64,000 bases of DNA from Actinomadura violacea (GTDB lineage Bacteria; Actinomycetota; Actinomycetes; Streptosporangiales; Streptosporangiaceae): contig NZ_JAGEPF010000023.1 in assembly GCF_017573465.1 (NCBI RefSeq), positions 162,530 to 226,529 on the forward strand, written 5' to 3'. Shown one piece after another: positions 54,146-63,700 of this stretch. Both the position numbers and the translations under genes were made by a program. How positions within the stretch are numbered: the first letter of the stretch is position 1; each line of letters begins with the position of its first letter. Below the pieces are notes generated by a model. The model saw only the letters and a program-made list of their open reading frames with translations, did no database searches and was not told the DNA's origin.

Positions 54146-54398
54146 GGGAACTCCTTTTCGCTCGGGAGCACGAGCCACCAAGTCTTGAATACTTGCATAA
54201 ACCGGATATGTCCGTTTGGTTAGCGGAGATCACGATCAGGTCACGGTCGTCCCTTGATCGCGCCACGACATCGCCGCCCGGCGCCACATCGCCGGTGCAC
54301 GACCCGCGGGCGGGCTCTTGTCAGGGGCCGCTTACGGGCCCGGCCGCGCGGCGGGCAGGATGGTGCTCCGCGTTCCGCGACCTGACGAAGGAGTGTCC

Positions 54399-55160
54399 AT
54401 GAGTTCTCTCGCCGGCCGTACGGCCCTGGTCACCGGAGGCAGCCGGGGCATCGGCCGCGCCATCGCCCTGGCCCTCGCCGCCGACGGCGCCCGGGTCGCG
54501 ATCGCCTACCGGCGCGACGAGGAGGCGGCCCGCAAGACCGTCGCCGACATCGAGGCCGCCGGGTCGCGCGGCCACGCGTTCCAGGCGTCCGTCGACTCCC
54601 TGGACGCCTGCCGCGCGCTCGCCGCCGGGGTCGAGGAGGAGTTCGGCGAGCTGGACATCCTCGTGCACAGCGCCGGGATCGCCAGCCGCGGCAACACCGT
54701 CGCCGACACCGACCCGGCGGAACTGGAGCGCGTGCTGCGGGTGCACGCCTTCGGCCCGCACCACCTCAGCCAGGCGCTGATCCCGCTGCTGCGGCGCGCC
54801 GAGCGCAGCGACATCGTCTTCGTGTCCAGCGTGGTCACCGACATGATGCCGGCGTTCAGCGGCCCCTACTCGATGGGCAAGGCCGCGGCGGAGGCGCTGG
54901 CGCAGACCATCGCCAAGGAGGAGCGGAGCCACGGCATGCACGTCAACGTGGTCGCGCCCGGGCTGGTCGACACCGAGATGGGGCAGCGGCTGGTGCGCGC
55001 CACCATGGGCGTCGAGGACATCAGGCAGCAGGACGCGGCGTCGCCCTACGGGCACGTCTGCTCGCCCGAGGAGGTCGCCGACGTCGTCCGGTTCCTGGTG
55101 TCGGACGGCGCGTCCTACGTGACCGGGCAGCGCATCGTCGTCGACGGCGGCACCTTCTAG
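54399..55160 (+). CDS. Short-chain dehydrogenase/reductase, FabG-like
   Basis: NAD(P)-dependent oxidoreductase of 253 residues. The cofactor motif TGGSRGIG, HSAG (LVHSAGIASR), catalytic Ser in VFVSSVVT, the Tyr in PYSMGKAAAEALAQ (Y-x-x-x-K) and the end VTGQRIVVDGGTF are those of classical FabG-like SDRs. Arg after the second strand (YRRDEEAARK) favours NADPH. AAGGAG lies 5 nt before the ATG. It stands alone, so it is more likely a specialised ketoreductase than the main fatty acid enzyme. Confidence 0.9.
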   Translation: MSSLAGRTALVTGGSRGIGRAIALALAADGARVAIAYRRDEEAARKTVADIEAAGSRGHAFQASVDSLDACRALAAGVEEEFGELDILVHSAGIASRGNTVADTDPAELERVLRVHAFGPHHLSQALIPLLRRAERSDIVFVSSVVTDMMPAFSGPYSMGKAAAEALAQTIAKEERSHGMHVNVVAPGLVDTEMGQRLVRATMGVEDIRQQDAASPYGHVCSPEEVADVVRFLVSDGASYVTGQRIVVDGGTF

Positions 55161-55191
55161 CCCGCCGGCCCGCGCCGCCCGGCCGGGCCCG

Positions 55192-55836
55192 CTAGTTGCG
55201 GGTCCAGTCGGGCTGCGCGAAGTCCGCGACCCTGGCCTCGCGGCCGAACAGCACCACCTCGCGGAACTGCCACAGCATCGCGCCGGTCGGGGCGTGCACC
55301 CGCCAGCCCGGCGCGAGCCGCATCTGCAGCATGCTGCCGCCGTCCGGGCTCTCCACCCACCTCGGGGTGCCGTCGGCGGCGAGCGTGCGCAGGCTCGTGT
55401 AGTGGACGGAATGGACCTCGTCCGGGTTCGGCGCGAGCGGCCCCGGATCGTCCAGCGCGACCACGATCGGAGTGATCGCGAAGCCGGACGCGGCGGGGAA
55501 GTCGTCCAGCCGGCCGAGCACGTCGGCGGGGCCCGCGGCCAGCCCGATCTCCTCCCGCAGCTCCCGCAGCGCCGCCTCCTCGGCGGTCTCGCCGTCCTCC
55601 AGCCGGCCGCCTGGCAGGCCCCACTGCCCCGCGTTCCGGCCCCGGAACGCGCGCTTGATCAGGATCACCGACGGGGCGCCCTCGTCCTTCACCGCGCACA
55701 GCACGACCCCGGCGCGGCGCAGGCCCGGCGCGTCGGGGACGGTGGTGTGCCCGAACCGGCGCAGCCGCTCGGCGGCGAGCCGCCGGAAGGCCGTCAGGTC
55801 ATCGAGGGGGCCGGGGGCCGGGCGGGGGTCCGTCAT
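55192..55836 (-). CDS. Nudix hydrolase
   Basis: Protein of 214 residues. The Nudix box lies near residue 75-100: GLPGGRLEDGETAEEAALRE followed by LREEIGL, matching G-x5-E-x7-REUxEExGU. The C-terminal half resembles CoA pyrophosphatase-type Nudix proteins (NudL), but the NudL motif is not clear. Start ATG 55836 lies inside the 3' end of the AraC gene (38-nt overlap in another frame), which couples the two. The substrate is unknown. Confidence 0.88.
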   Translation of the reverse strand: MTDPRPAPGPLDDLTAFRRLAAERLRRFGHTTVPDAPGLRRAGVVLCAVKDEGAPSVILIKRAFRGRNAGQWGLPGGRLEDGETAEEAALRELREEIGLAAGPADVLGRLDDFPAASGFAITPIVVALDDPGPLAPNPDEVHSVHYTSLRTLAADGTPRWVESPDGGSMLQMRLAPGWRVHAPTGAMLWQFREVVLFGREARVADFAQPDWTRN

Positions 55837-56671
55837 GGCCCGATCCTGCCAGCCCCTCCTCGCGCGCGTACCGGGCGGGGGGCGTGCCGACGGCGGCGGT
55901 GAAGTCGCGGGTGAAGTGGGCCTGGTCGGCGTAGCCCAGCTCGGCGGCCAGCCCGGCCCAGTCGACCCGCGTGCCCGCCGCCGCCCGCTCGGCCGCCTCC
56001 ATCATCCGGAACCTGCGGATCACCCACTTCGGGCCGATCCCCACGTACTCCTGGAACAGCCGCTGCAGGCTGCGCGGGCTCACGCCCTCGTCCCGGGCCA
56101 GGTCGCCGACGCGGACGACCCCCGGCCGCTCCGCGATCCGCCCGACGATCGCCGCGGCCCGCTCGGCCGCCGGATCGGGCTCGGGCCCCAGCCCGGTGAG
56201 GAACGCCTCCAGCCGCGCGACGGCGTCCGCGTCGCCGGGCGTCGCGAAGACGTCCGCCGCCAGGGCGAGGCCCGCCTCGCCGAAAACCTCGTGCACGCCC
56301 GCGAACCGGCCGCTCAGCGCGGACACCGGCCCGTCCAGGAACGGCCGGAACCCGCCCGGGCGGAACGCGGCGCCGATCACCCGGCCCTCGTCCGCGATCT
56401 CCTCGACGAAGTCGTCGCGCACCACCCCGACGATCCGCGCCCGCGTCGCGCCGCTCGTCAGGTAGCTGGTGAAGGTCACGTGCACCGACGGCCGGGTCAG
56501 CACCCGCTGCCGGTGCGGCGGGCGTCCCCGCAGGTCCCAGCGCAGCACCCAGAAGAACTCCACGAACGCCGCCGGCTTCGGCGCCGGCGCGATCCGCTCG
56601 ACACGGAAGCGCTCCAGGCCCGTCCGCGCGTGCACGATTCCGCGCGTCCCGCGGGGTAGGGATGGGCCCAT
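55799..56671 (-). CDS. AraC-family transcriptional regulator
   Basis: Regulator of 290 residues. N-terminal DUF6597-like sensing part (PAAFVEFFWVLRWDLRGRPP, VIGAAFRPGGFRPFLDGPVS) and C-terminal AraC helix-turn-helix pair, with VGDLARDEGVSPRSLQRLFQ and LAAELGYADQAHFTRDFTAA as the two DNA-reading helices. The gene ends inside the Nudix start. A role in regulating its neighbours, including the divergent DinB-like gene, is an inference. Confidence 0.88.
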   Translation of the reverse strand: MGPSLPRGTRGIVHARTGLERFRVERIAPAPKPAAFVEFFWVLRWDLRGRPPHRQRVLTRPSVHVTFTSYLTSGATRARIVGVVRDDFVEEIADEGRVIGAAFRPGGFRPFLDGPVSALSGRFAGVHEVFGEAGLALAADVFATPGDADAVARLEAFLTGLGPEPDPAAERAAAIVGRIAERPGVVRVGDLARDEGVSPRSLQRLFQEYVGIGPKWVIRRFRMMEAAERAAAGTRVDWAGLAAELGYADQAHFTRDFTAAVGTPPARYAREEGLAGSGHDGPPPGPRPPR

Positions 56672-56767
56672 CGGCCCAGGCTAGCGGTGTCGCGTTTGTT
56701 CAAGACCGGCTGTCGCCGCCCGGCCTAGCGTGGGACCATGGTCGAACGAATGAGCGAAGGAGTCGTC

Positions 56768-57346
56768 ATGGATGTCCGGAGCCGGATGCGGCCCGCCGCG
56801 GACGCCGCGGCGCGGATCGTCCTGGAGATACCGCACCACCGGCTGGACGCGCCGACCCCGTGCCCGGGCTGGGACGTGCGCGCGCTGGTCGACCACCTGA
56901 TCCTCTGGAACGCGCGGGGCGAGACCGCCGCGCGCAAGGAGCCCGTCACCGGGCCCGGCGAGGACCACGACTTCACCGCCGAGCCGGGCTGGGCCGAGCG
57001 GTTCGCGGAGCAGGCCCGCAGGACCGCCGACGCCTGGAGCGACCCGGCCGCGTGGGAGGGCAGCACCAGCCTCACCGGCAACAAGGAGGGGATGCCCGCC
57101 GAGTTCATCGCGGGGATCGTCTTCGGCGAGTGCGTCGTGCACGGATGGGACCTCGCCGTCGCCACCGGCCGCGAGCCCGGCTTCCCGCCGGAGGTCGTCG
57201 AGGCCGCCTGGGAGCAGCTCGTCCCCACCGCGGAGATCAGCCGCAAGTACGGCGCGTTCGGTCCCGAGGTCGCCGTCCCCGAGGACGCGCCGCTGCTCGA
57301 CCGCGTGCTCGGGCTCGCCGGCCGCGACCCGCACTGGAAGCCCTGA
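56768..57346 (+). CDS. Mycothiol-dependent maleylpyruvate-isomerase-N-like protein (TIGR03086 type)
   Basis: DinB-like four-helix protein of 192 residues. HRLDAPTPCPGWDVRALVDH is the family hallmark with the metal-binding His and Trp, and FGECVVHGWDLAVATGREPG gives the second metal His pair. Such proteins bind zinc or nickel and act with mycothiol in isomerisation, transfer or detoxification. ATG 56768 has AAGGAG 5 nt upstream; an ATG 30 nt earlier gives a less typical start. The reaction is unknown. It ends 90 nt before gltX. Confidence 0.82.
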   Translation: MDVRSRMRPAADAAARIVLEIPHHRLDAPTPCPGWDVRALVDHLILWNARGETAARKEPVTGPGEDHDFTAEPGWAERFAEQARRTADAWSDPAAWEGSTSLTGNKEGMPAEFIAGIVFGECVVHGWDLAVATGREPGFPPEVVEAAWEQLVPTAEISRKYGAFGPEVAVPEDAPLLDRVLGLAGRDPHWKP

Positions 57347-57436
57347 CGGACGTCCGGCGCGGCACGGCGCGGCGGGCGGCGCGCCGCGCCGTTGTCCGGG
57401 CGCGAGCGGGGGCCCGCGCGCTCTACCCTTGAGGGC

Positions 57437-58837
57437 ATGTCAACGAGCTCTTCGATCCGGGTACGTTTCGCGCCGTCGCCGACCGGCATGTTCCACGTCG
57501 GCGGCGCCCGCTCCGCGCTGTTCAACTGGGCGATGGCGGCCCAGTCGGGCGGCACGCTCGTGCTGCGGATCGAGGACACCGACGCCTCGCGCAACAGCCC
57601 CGAGTGGACCGAGGGCATCATCCGCGCCCTGGCCTGGCTCGGCATGGACGGCGAGCAGTACGAGGGCCCCTACTTCCAGTCCGCCAACGCCGACAAGCAC
57701 GTCGAGGCCGCCCGGACGCTGCGCGAGCAGGGCCGCGCCTACTACTGCGACTGCACCCGCGAGGCCGTCATCGCCCGCACCGGCGACCAGCACAAGGGCT
57801 ACGACGGGTTCTGCCGCGACCGCGGCCTCGAGCCCGGCCCCGGGCGCGCCCTGCGCTTCCGCACCCCCGACGAGGGCCAGACCACCGTCGTCGACCTGCT
57901 GCGCGGCAAGCCCGTCTTCGACAACGCCGTGCTGGAGGACTTCGTCATCGCCCGCGCCGACGGGTCGGTCACCTTCCTGCTGGCCAACGCCGTCGACGAC
58001 ATGAGCCAGGGCATCACCCACGTCGTGCGCGGCGAGGAGCACCTGTCGAACGCGCCCAAGCAGCAGCTGCTGTGGGAGGCGCTCGGCGGCGAGCCGCCCG
58101 TCTGGGCGCACGTCCCGGTGATCGTCAACGAGAAGCGGCAGAAGCTGTCCAAGCGCCGCGACAAGGTCGCCCTGGAGGACTACCGGGCCGAGGGCTACCT
58201 CGCCGAGGCCATGCGCAACTACCTCATGCTGCTCGGCTGGGCGCCGTCCGGCGACCGCGAGATCGTCCCCTGGGACGTGATCGTCGACGAGTTCCGCATC
58301 GAGGACGTCAACTCCTCGCCCGCGTTCTTCGACGTCAAGAAGCTGCGCGCGATCAACGGCGAGTACATCCGGGCGCTGCCCGTCGAGAAGTTCATCGCCG
58401 AGTGCCTGCCGTTCCTGCAGGAGGCTCCGTTCGACGTGGACGTCGCGGTGTTCGCCGAGCTGGCGCCGCTCGCGCAGACCCGCGTCGCGCAGCTCTCGGA
58501 GATCGTCCAGATGATCGACTTCGCGTTCCTGGACGAGCCGCCCGCCGACGAGCAGTCCTGGAACAAGGCGATGAAGGAGCCTGCCGCCGACATCCTCGCC
58601 GCCGCCGAGGCGGCCTACCAGGACGCGCCGTGGAACGCCGGCGAGCTGAAGGACCGGCTGGAGCGGGTCGGCACCGAGCGCGGCCTCAAGCTCGGCAAGA
58701 CGCAGGCACCCGTCCGCGTCGCCGTCACCGGCCGCACCGTGGGGCTGCCGCTGTTCGAGTCCCTGGAGATCCTCGGCCGCGACCGGACCCTCGCCCGGAT
58801 CGCCGCCGCCCGCGCGAAGCTCGCCGCGTCCGCCTGA
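57437..58837 (+). CDS. gltX: Glutamyl-tRNA synthetase
   Basis: Class I synthetase of 466 residues that charges tRNA-Glu for translation. The HIGH-type motif appears in RFAPSPTGMFHVGGARSALF, the zinc-like cysteine region in YYCDCTREAV with a later FCRD, and the KMSKS-type motif as KRQKLSKRRDK. LEDYRAEGYLAEAMRNYLML and the C-terminal anticodon domain follow. The size and the Cys pair fit the standard discriminating bacterial enzyme. The ATG at 57437 fits the family N-terminus despite a weak Shine-Dalgarno sequence. Confidence 0.95.
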   Translation: MSTSSSIRVRFAPSPTGMFHVGGARSALFNWAMAAQSGGTLVLRIEDTDASRNSPEWTEGIIRALAWLGMDGEQYEGPYFQSANADKHVEAARTLREQGRAYYCDCTREAVIARTGDQHKGYDGFCRDRGLEPGPGRALRFRTPDEGQTTVVDLLRGKPVFDNAVLEDFVIARADGSVTFLLANAVDDMSQGITHVVRGEEHLSNAPKQQLLWEALGGEPPVWAHVPVIVNEKRQKLSKRRDKVALEDYRAEGYLAEAMRNYLMLLGWAPSGDREIVPWDVIVDEFRIEDVNSSPAFFDVKKLRAINGEYIRALPVEKFIAECLPFLQEAPFDVDVAVFAELAPLAQTRVAQLSEIVQMIDFAFLDEPPADEQSWNKAMKEPAADILAAAEAAYQDAPWNAGELKDRLERVGTERGLKLGKTQAPVRVAVTGRTVGLPLFESLEILGRDRTLARIAAARAKLAASA

Positions 58838-58849
58838 CCCGGCGCGGGG

Positions 58850-59896
58850 CTAGCGGAACGTGATCGCCCCGGGGAAGTGGCCGGACGCGCACATGAACGG
58901 CATCCGGCCCGGCCCCGGGGCGCCGAGGTCGACGCGGGTCTCGCCCGTCGCGGGCAGGTAGACGTCCCTGTCGCGGCTCGGGATGGTGAACACCCGCATG
59001 TGCCCCGAGGTGTGCCGCGTCCGCAGCACGAGGACGGTGTGCACGCGGGCCCGCGCGGTCAGCAGCGCGGGCCGGTAGCCCTGGTCGAGGGCCCAGATCG
59101 TGACGACCTGGGTGCCCGCCGCGTCGGTGCGGACGAACCGCGCCGAATCGGCCGCCGCGGCCCCGCCGCCGGACGGCAGCCACCCGCCGAGCCGGAGCCC
59201 CGACAGCAGCGTCCAGCCGGAGACGGCCAGCAGCGCCACGGCGAGCAGGGCGGTCAGCCGCCCGCGCAGCAGCTCCATCGTCCGCCCGACGGTGACGCCG
59301 ATGAGCCCGAACAGCGGCGCGGTCCCCAGCACGAAAGCGCCCATCACGACGGCGCCGCCGAGCGCGGAGCGCGACGTCACGGCCAGCAGTTCAGCCGACA
59401 GCGTCAGCCCACAGGGGACCAGGATCGTCGCGGCGCCGAGCAGGGCGGGCCGCCTCGACCGGCCGGCCCGCGGCGGGTGGCAGGCGTCCTCCCCGTCCCC
59501 GGACGAGGGCGCCGCGTCCCGTCTCAGCAGGCGGCGCACCGGCCGGAACCCCAGCAGATCGAGCGCGAACAGCGCCAGGGCCGCCGCGGCGGCAGCCAGC
59601 AGCGCCCCGCGCACCCGCGGCCCCGGCTGCACAGCACCGCCCACCAGCCCGAGCAGCGCACCCAGCGCCACATGCGAGACCAGCTTCGCCGCCAGGAACA
59701 CCGACACCTGCCGGATCGGACGCGCCACCCCTGAACCGGTGCCCTCCGCACCGTCGCCCGCAGCACCGGCGCCCGCACCGCCCGCCGCGCCGCCGACCGC
59801 GCCGGTCAGCAGGCCGATCTGCGTCGCCGCGCAGGTGGTGCCGCCCGCCAGCAGCCCCGCCCCGGCGCCCGCGAGGAACAGCCCCGCGACGTCCAC
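58850..59896 (-). CDS. TauE/DsbD-like membrane protein with cupredoxin-like tail
   Basis: Membrane protein of 348 residues. The N-terminal two thirds have about six hydrophobic helices with paired small-residue motifs (GGTTCAATQIGLLTG and ILVPCGLTLSAELLAV), as in sulfite exporter TauE/DsbD_2 proteins that move electrons or metals across the membrane. A Gly/Ala-rich loop lies near residues 35-55. The last 75 residues form a separate domain (HTSGHMRVFTIPSRDRDVYL ... PFMCASGHFPGAITFR) with a Cys-x3-His pair and Met/His residues typical of cupredoxins. Such fusions suggest copper handling. GTG start with GGAGGT 5 nt upstream. It is convergent with gltX, 12 bp apart. Confidence 0.72.
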   Translation of the reverse strand: MDVAGLFLAGAGAGLLAGGTTCAATQIGLLTGAVGGAAGGAGAGAAGDGAEGTGSGVARPIRQVSVFLAAKLVSHVALGALLGLVGGAVQPGPRVRGALLAAAAAALALFALDLLGFRPVRRLLRRDAAPSSGDGEDACHPPRAGRSRRPALLGAATILVPCGLTLSAELLAVTSRSALGGAVVMGAFVLGTAPLFGLIGVTVGRTMELLRGRLTALLAVALLAVSGWTLLSGLRLGGWLPSGGGAAAADSARFVRTDAAGTQVVTIWALDQGYRPALLTARARVHTVLVLRTRHTSGHMRVFTIPSRDRDVYLPATGETRVDLGAPGPGRMPFMCASGHFPGAITFR

Positions 59897-59991
59897 GGCC
59901 CACCTCCCGGCGGAACCATCCCCGGGACCGAAGGGCGCAAAGCGTCACTGACCGGACACGGCCAGTCGATCATCTCGAACGGGACGGCGGT

Positions 59992-60651
59992 TCAGCCGCC
60001 GGGCTCCAGGACCTCGCGCAGCGCCGCCAGCCGGCGCTCCAGCTCGTCGTACTCGCCGCGCAGCGCCGCCGGCAGCTGCTTGCCGACCGTCTCGGCCTGC
60101 TCCGTCACCGCGGCCAGCCGCTCGGCGACCTGCGGGTCCCCGTCCCGCGGCGCGTCCCCGGCCGCACCGGAGCCGGCCTCGTCCCGCGCCTTCAGCAGCG
60201 TCGACTGCTCGCGCAGCAGCGCGGCCTGCTCCCGCAGCAGGGCCGTCTGGTCGCGCAGCTGCTTGTTCTTGGTGTGCAGCTCCACGAACACCGACACCTT
60301 CGCCCGCAGCACCCACGGGTCGAACGGCTTGGAGATGAAGTCGACCGCGCCCGCCGCGTACCCGCGGAACGCGTAGTCGGGATCGCTGTTCACCGCGGTG
60401 AGGAAGATGATCGGCAGGTCGCGGGTCTTCTTGCGGCGCTTGATGTCGCGGGCCGTCTCGAACCCGTCCATCCCCGGCATGACGACGTCCAGCAGGATGA
60501 CCGCGTACTCGTCGGTGAGCAGCGCCTTCAGCGCCTCCTCACCGGACCGCGCCCGGACCAGGTCCTGATCGAGCGAACTGAGGATGGCCTCCAGCGCGAT
60601 CAGGTTCTCCTCGCGGTCGTCCACGAGCAGGATCTTCGCCTTGTCGTCCAC
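59992..60651 (-). CDS. Single-receiver response regulator with coiled coil
   Basis: Protein of 219 residues. The receiver is complete: KILLVDDREENL, phospho-acceptor Asp in VILLDVVMPGMDG, Thr in FLTAVN, and Lys in DFISKPFDPWVL. No output domain follows; instead a heptad-like repeat (QTALLREQAALLREQSTLLK) and a charged tail give a coiled coil. It is the direct downstream neighbour (86 nt) of the hybrid kinase gene and is probably its partner, passing a phosphate or acting as a scaffold. GTG start with poor Shine-Dalgarno. Confidence 0.9.
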   Translation of the reverse strand: MDDKAKILLVDDREENLIALEAILSSLDQDLVRARSGEEALKALLTDEYAVILLDVVMPGMDGFETARDIKRRKKTRDLPIIFLTAVNSDPDYAFRGYAAGAVDFISKPFDPWVLRAKVSVFVELHTKNKQLRDQTALLREQAALLREQSTLLKARDEAGSGAAGDAPRDGDPQVAERLAAVTEQAETVGKQLPAALRGEYDELERRLAALREVLEPGG

Positions 60652-60737
60652 GCGTCGTCTCTCCGATTCCGGTCCGGCCTCCCGCCGCGGGCCACGCCCG
60701 TGCCCACCGCGACCCTACCTGCCAGGCGACTCCTCTC

Positions 60738-63700
60738 TCAGCGGACGATGGAGGGTTGCAGCCAGTTCCTCATGACGTCAAGGAGATGATCCACGTCGAC
60801 GGGCTTCGGCACGTAGTCCGACGCGCCCGATTCCAGGCTCTTCTCGCGATCGCCCTTCATCACCTTCGCGGTGATCACGATGATCGGCAGCTCGGCGAAC
60901 TGCGGCATCTGCCGGATCGCCGCCGTCGTCGCGTAGCCGTCCAGGCCCGGCATCATCACGTCCATCAGCACGATCGCCACGTCCGGGTTGCGGTGCAGCA
61001 GGTCGATCCCCGCCTGCCCGTCCTCGGCGTACAGGACCTCCATCCCGTACCCCTCCAGGACGGACGTCAGCGCGAACACGTTGCGGACGTCGTCGTCGAC
61101 GATCAGCACCTTGCGGCCCGACAGCACCCGGTCGACGAAGTCCGCCGGCGGCTCGGCCAGCATCCCGTTCAGCGCGGGCTCGGGCCGCCCCTGGCCCTCG
61201 CCCGGGGGCCGCTGGTCGGCGGGCAGCCCGTTCTCCCGGCCGGCCGCCGCGTCCGCCGCGGCGCCGCGGTCCGCGGAGCCGGCCGCCGGCAGCGCGGGCA
61301 GGGCCTCCGCCGCGCCGTCCGCCTCCTCCTGGGCCGCCGCCCGGCGCCGCCCCTCGGACTCGCTGTACTGCGCCGGCAGGTACAGCGTGAACACGCTGCC
61401 GCGGCCCGGCTGGCTCTCCGCCTGGATCTCCCCGCCCAGCAGCCGAGCGATGTTCCGGCTGATCGACAGGCCCAGGCCCGTGCCGCCGTAGCGGCGGCTG
61501 GTGGTCCCGTCGGCCTGCTGGAACGGCTCGAAGATCTCCTGCAGCTTGTCGGCGCTCACCCCGATGCCGGTGTCGATCACCCGGAACGCGATGACGTCCG
61601 GGGTGTTCCACAGCGCGGGCAGCGTGAAGTCGATGTCCCCGGCCCGCTCGATCACCAGCCGGACCTCGCCCTCCGCCGTGAACTTCACGGCGTTCGACAG
61701 CAGGTTGCGCAGCACCTGCTGCAGCCGCTGCTCGTCGGTGTTCAGCGTCGGCGGAACGTCCGGCGCGACCTCGACCCCGAAGTGCAGGCCCTTGTCCACC
61801 GACAGCGGGCGGAACGTGGCGTCCACGTAGTCCACCAGCGCCGGCACCGACAGCCGCTGCGGGTGCGCCTCCATCTTCCCGGCCTCCACCTTGGCCAGGT
61901 CGAGGATGTCGTTGATCAGCTCCAGCAGGTCGGTGCCGGACTCGTGGATCGTCCGCGCGAACTCCACCTGCTTGTCGGTGAGGTTGCCGCCCTGGTTCTC
62001 CGACAGCAGCTTCGCCAGCACCAGCAGACTGTTCAGCGGCGTCCGCAGCTCGTGCGACATGTTCGCCAGGAACTCCGACTTGTACCGCGAGGAGATCGCC
62101 AGCTGCTCGGCGCGCTCCTCCAGCGTCCGCCGCGCCTGCTCGATCTGGAAGTTCTGGATCTCGATCGCGCGGTTCTGCTGGGCCAGCAGCGCCGCCTTCT
62201 CCTCCAGCTCGGTGTTGGAGTGCCGCAGCTCGCCCTGCTGGCGCTGCAGCTCGTCGGAGCGTTCCTGCAGCTCCTGCGCGAGCCGCTGGGACTCGCCGAG
62301 CAGCGCCTCGGTACGGGTGTTGGCGCGGATCGCGTTCAGCGTCACCCCGATCGTCTCGATCAGCTGGCTGAAGAACGCCAGGTGCACGTCGGTGAACCGG
62401 CCGAACGAGGCCAGCTCGATCGCGCCGAGCACCTCGTCCTCGAACACGATCGGCAGCACGATGATGTTGACCGGCGACGACTCGCCCAGCCCCGACCCGA
62501 TCCGGACGTAGTCGGCCGGCGCGTCGTTGATCAGCAGCGGCCGGCGCTCCTGCGCCGCCTGCCCGACCAGGCCCTCGCCGAGCGCGAACCGGACCGTCCC
62601 GATCCGGCTGCGCCGCGTCCCGTACCCGGCGATCAGCACCAGCTCGGCCTCCTCGCCGCCCTCGGCCAGGTAGAACGCGCCGTACTGGGCGCTCGCCGTC
62701 GGCGTCAGCTCCCGCATGATCAGCTCGGCGACCTGCATCAGGTCCCGGTGGCCCTGCATGAGCCCGCCGATCCGGGCCAGGTTGGTCTTCAGCCAGTCCT
62801 GCTCCTCGTTCGCGCGGGTCGTCTCGCGCAGGGTGGCGACCATCAGGTTGACGTTGTCGGACAGCTCGGCGACCTCGCCGCGCGCCTCCACGGTGATCGT
62901 CCGGGTCAGGTCGCCGGTGGCGACCGCGCTGGCCACCGCGCCGATCGCGCGGACCTGCGTGGTCAGGTTGCGGGCCAGCTCGTTCACGCTCTCGGTCAGC
63001 CGCTTCCAGGTGCCCGAGACGCCCTCGACCTCGGCCTGCCCGCCGAGCCGGCCCTCGCTGCCGACCTCGCGGGCGACGCGGGTCACCTCGGACGCGAACG
63101 ACGACAGCGTGTCCACCATCGTGTTCAGCGTCGTCTTCAGCTCGAGGATCTCGCCCTGCGCGTCGACGTCGATGCGGCGGGTCAGGTCGCCGTGCGCGAC
63201 CGCCGTCGCGACCTGCGCGATGTTGCGGACCTGGTAGGTCAGGTTGGAGGCCATCCCGTTGACGTTGTCGGTCAGGTCCTTCCACATGCCGCCCGCGCCG
63301 GGCACGTGCGCCTGGCCGCCGAGGCGGCCCTCGGTGCCGACCTCGCGGGCGACCCGGCTGACCTCGTCGGCGAACGCCGACAGGGTGTCGACCATCGTGT
63401 TCAGGGTGTCCTTGAGCTGCAGGATCTCGCCCTGCGCGTCCACCTCGATCTTGCGGGTCAGGTCGCCCTGCGCGACCGCCGTGGTGACCTGCGCGATCCC
63501 GCGGACCTGGACCGTCAGGTTGTTCGCCATCGAGTTGACGTTGTCGGTCAGGTTCTTCCAGACCCCGCTCACGCCCTGGACGTTCGCCTGGCCGCCCAGG
63601 CGGCCTTCGGTGCCGACTTCGCGGGCGACGCGGGTGACCTCGTCGGCGAAGGCCGAGAGGGTGTCGACCATCGTGTTGACGGTGTCCTTGAGTTCGAGGA

